The position numbers were made by a program, and so were the translations under genes. Below the pieces are notes generated by a model, which was given only the letters and a program-made list of their open reading frames with translations, ran no database searches and had not been told where the DNA came from. Below are positions 63,651 through 64,000 of a DNA stretch of 64,000 bases, in pieces (within the stretch, counting starts at the first letter, position 1; every line of letters begins with the position of its first letter). The stretch spans positions 1 to 64,000 of the forward strand of contig CALHGE010000008.1 of assembly GCA_938029725.1 (NCBI GenBank), given 5' to 3'. The stretch is from an uncultured Flavobacteriaceae bacterium (GTDB lineage Bacteria; Bacteroidota; Bacteroidia; Flavobacteriales; Flavobacteriaceae).

Positions 63651-64000
63651 TTATTCTCTTTTAGTGATTACAAACTCCACTCTTCTGTTCTGTCGACGCC
63701 CCGCGTCACTATCATTTGTTGCGATAGGCATTTTTCCGCCATTGCCACGCCATGCAACTCTGTCTTTTGATAATCCAAGTTTTTGAAGGTAGACAGCCAC
63801 GGCTTTTGCTCTTCTTGATGATAGTTTACTATTGTACGAATCAGACCCCACACTATCAGTATGTCCTAAAATACTAATATTTAATGTGCTATCAGCAGCA
63901 ACATGGCTATACAGCATATCCATTTCTTTCTTTGATTCTGCAGTAAGCTTGAACGTATCGAACTCGAAAAGAAGATTTTCAAAGATATGGGTCTTATCAA
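63651..64000 (-). CDS. OmpA-family protein, C-terminal domain (5' end outside window)
   Basis: The frame is open from the right edge and ends at 63651. The last 115 residues are an OmpA-like peptidoglycan-binding domain: FENLLFEFDTFKLTAESKKE, NISILGHTDSVGSDSYNSKL, SSRRAKAVAVYLQKLG, RVAWRGNGGKMPIATNDSDA and GRRQNRRVEFVITK. The Asp of GHTDSVG and the Arg of NRRVEF are the peptidoglycan diaminopimelate contacts known in the family. It anchors the outer membrane or a lipoprotein to the wall. The N-terminal part is outside the window, so barrel or lipoprotein type cannot be told. Confidence 0.92.
   Translation of the reverse strand, partial: DKTHIFENLLFEFDTFKLTAESKKEMDMLYSHVAADSTLNISILGHTDSVGSDSYNSKLSSRRAKAVAVYLQKLGLSKDRVAWRGNGGKMPIATNDSDAGRRQNRRVEFVITKRE

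Overview
The window is a 64 kb stretch of low-GC chromosome from a member of the Bacteroidota, most probably a marine Flavobacteriaceae (a Maribacter/Zobellia-like relative is my guess; the genus cannot be fixed from this sequence). Supporting signs are type B T9SS sorting domains, a fused SecDF, a Rho with a long disordered insert, an archaeal-type ProS, -7 elements of the TAnnTTTG kind, lipoproteins with acidic residues just after the lipid cysteine, and an algal-glucan degradation locus. There are no insertion sequences, prophage genes, CRISPR arrays or rRNA genes. Almost everything is ordinary core genome, with one carbohydrate accessory island.

Layout. 1-2.8 kb: a dehydrogenase-type lipoprotein (cut by the window edge) divergent from a ThuA-like protein, then a split YeeE/YedE-type transporter. 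2.8-13.1 kb, minus strand: a probable laminarin (beta-1,3-glucan) locus with a membrane-tethered Y_Y_Y/LuxR-type regulator, a PKD lipoprotein with two carbohydrate-binding-like repeats, a GH16 laminarinase lipoprotein, an MFS sugar porter and a clan GH-A glycosidase lipoprotein. No SusC/SusD pair is present. 13.1-16.8 kb: clpS, prmA, tpiA, a DoxX-type membrane protein and a DUF1599 protein. 16.9-24.9 kb: folP-cdaA-DUF3667, an ABC exporter with truA, a YfcE-type phosphoesterase, a DUF4293 protein and rho. 25-28 kb: a small lipoprotein and three tandem paralogous multi-pass membrane proteins. 28-33.2 kb: rpsT, two identical tRNA-Glu genes, proS, a Gly/Trp- then Ser/Arg-rich lipoprotein and an OmpP1/FadL porin. 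33.3-36.7 kb: two T9SS type B secreted paralogues. 36.9-43.5 kb: folE, cysS, yidD, lgt, a DUF192 lipoprotein and a translationally coupled hydrolase-GNAT-ABC ATPase trio. 43.8-53.5 kb: secDF with a small membrane protein that may carry a SecD-like domain, mdh, a small lipoprotein, gyrB and asnB. 53.8-64 kb: a DUF2911 protein, small unknown proteins, mqo, a DUF885 lipoprotein, a NYN-domain protein, a membrane protein with two apparent ExbD/TolR-like domains, an MFS transporter, a cold-shock protein and the end of an OmpA-family protein.

How the island probably works (inference): the two lipoproteins with acidic post-cysteine residues bind and cut laminarin at the cell surface, the glycosidase trims the oligosaccharides, and the MFS porter imports the sugar. 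The regulator gene lies next to the locus, and the first structural gene has a good flavobacterial promoter and a 22-bp dyad upstream.

Most noteworthy observations: the GH16 catalytic domain is split by a domain that looks like a circularly permuted carbohydrate-binding beta-sandwich; the 497-residue membrane protein near 61 kb appears to carry two ExbD/TolR-like periplasmic domains; the three tandem membrane paralogues share a 74-bp duplicated leader; and the gene between mdh and secDF may encode a SecD-P1-like domain.
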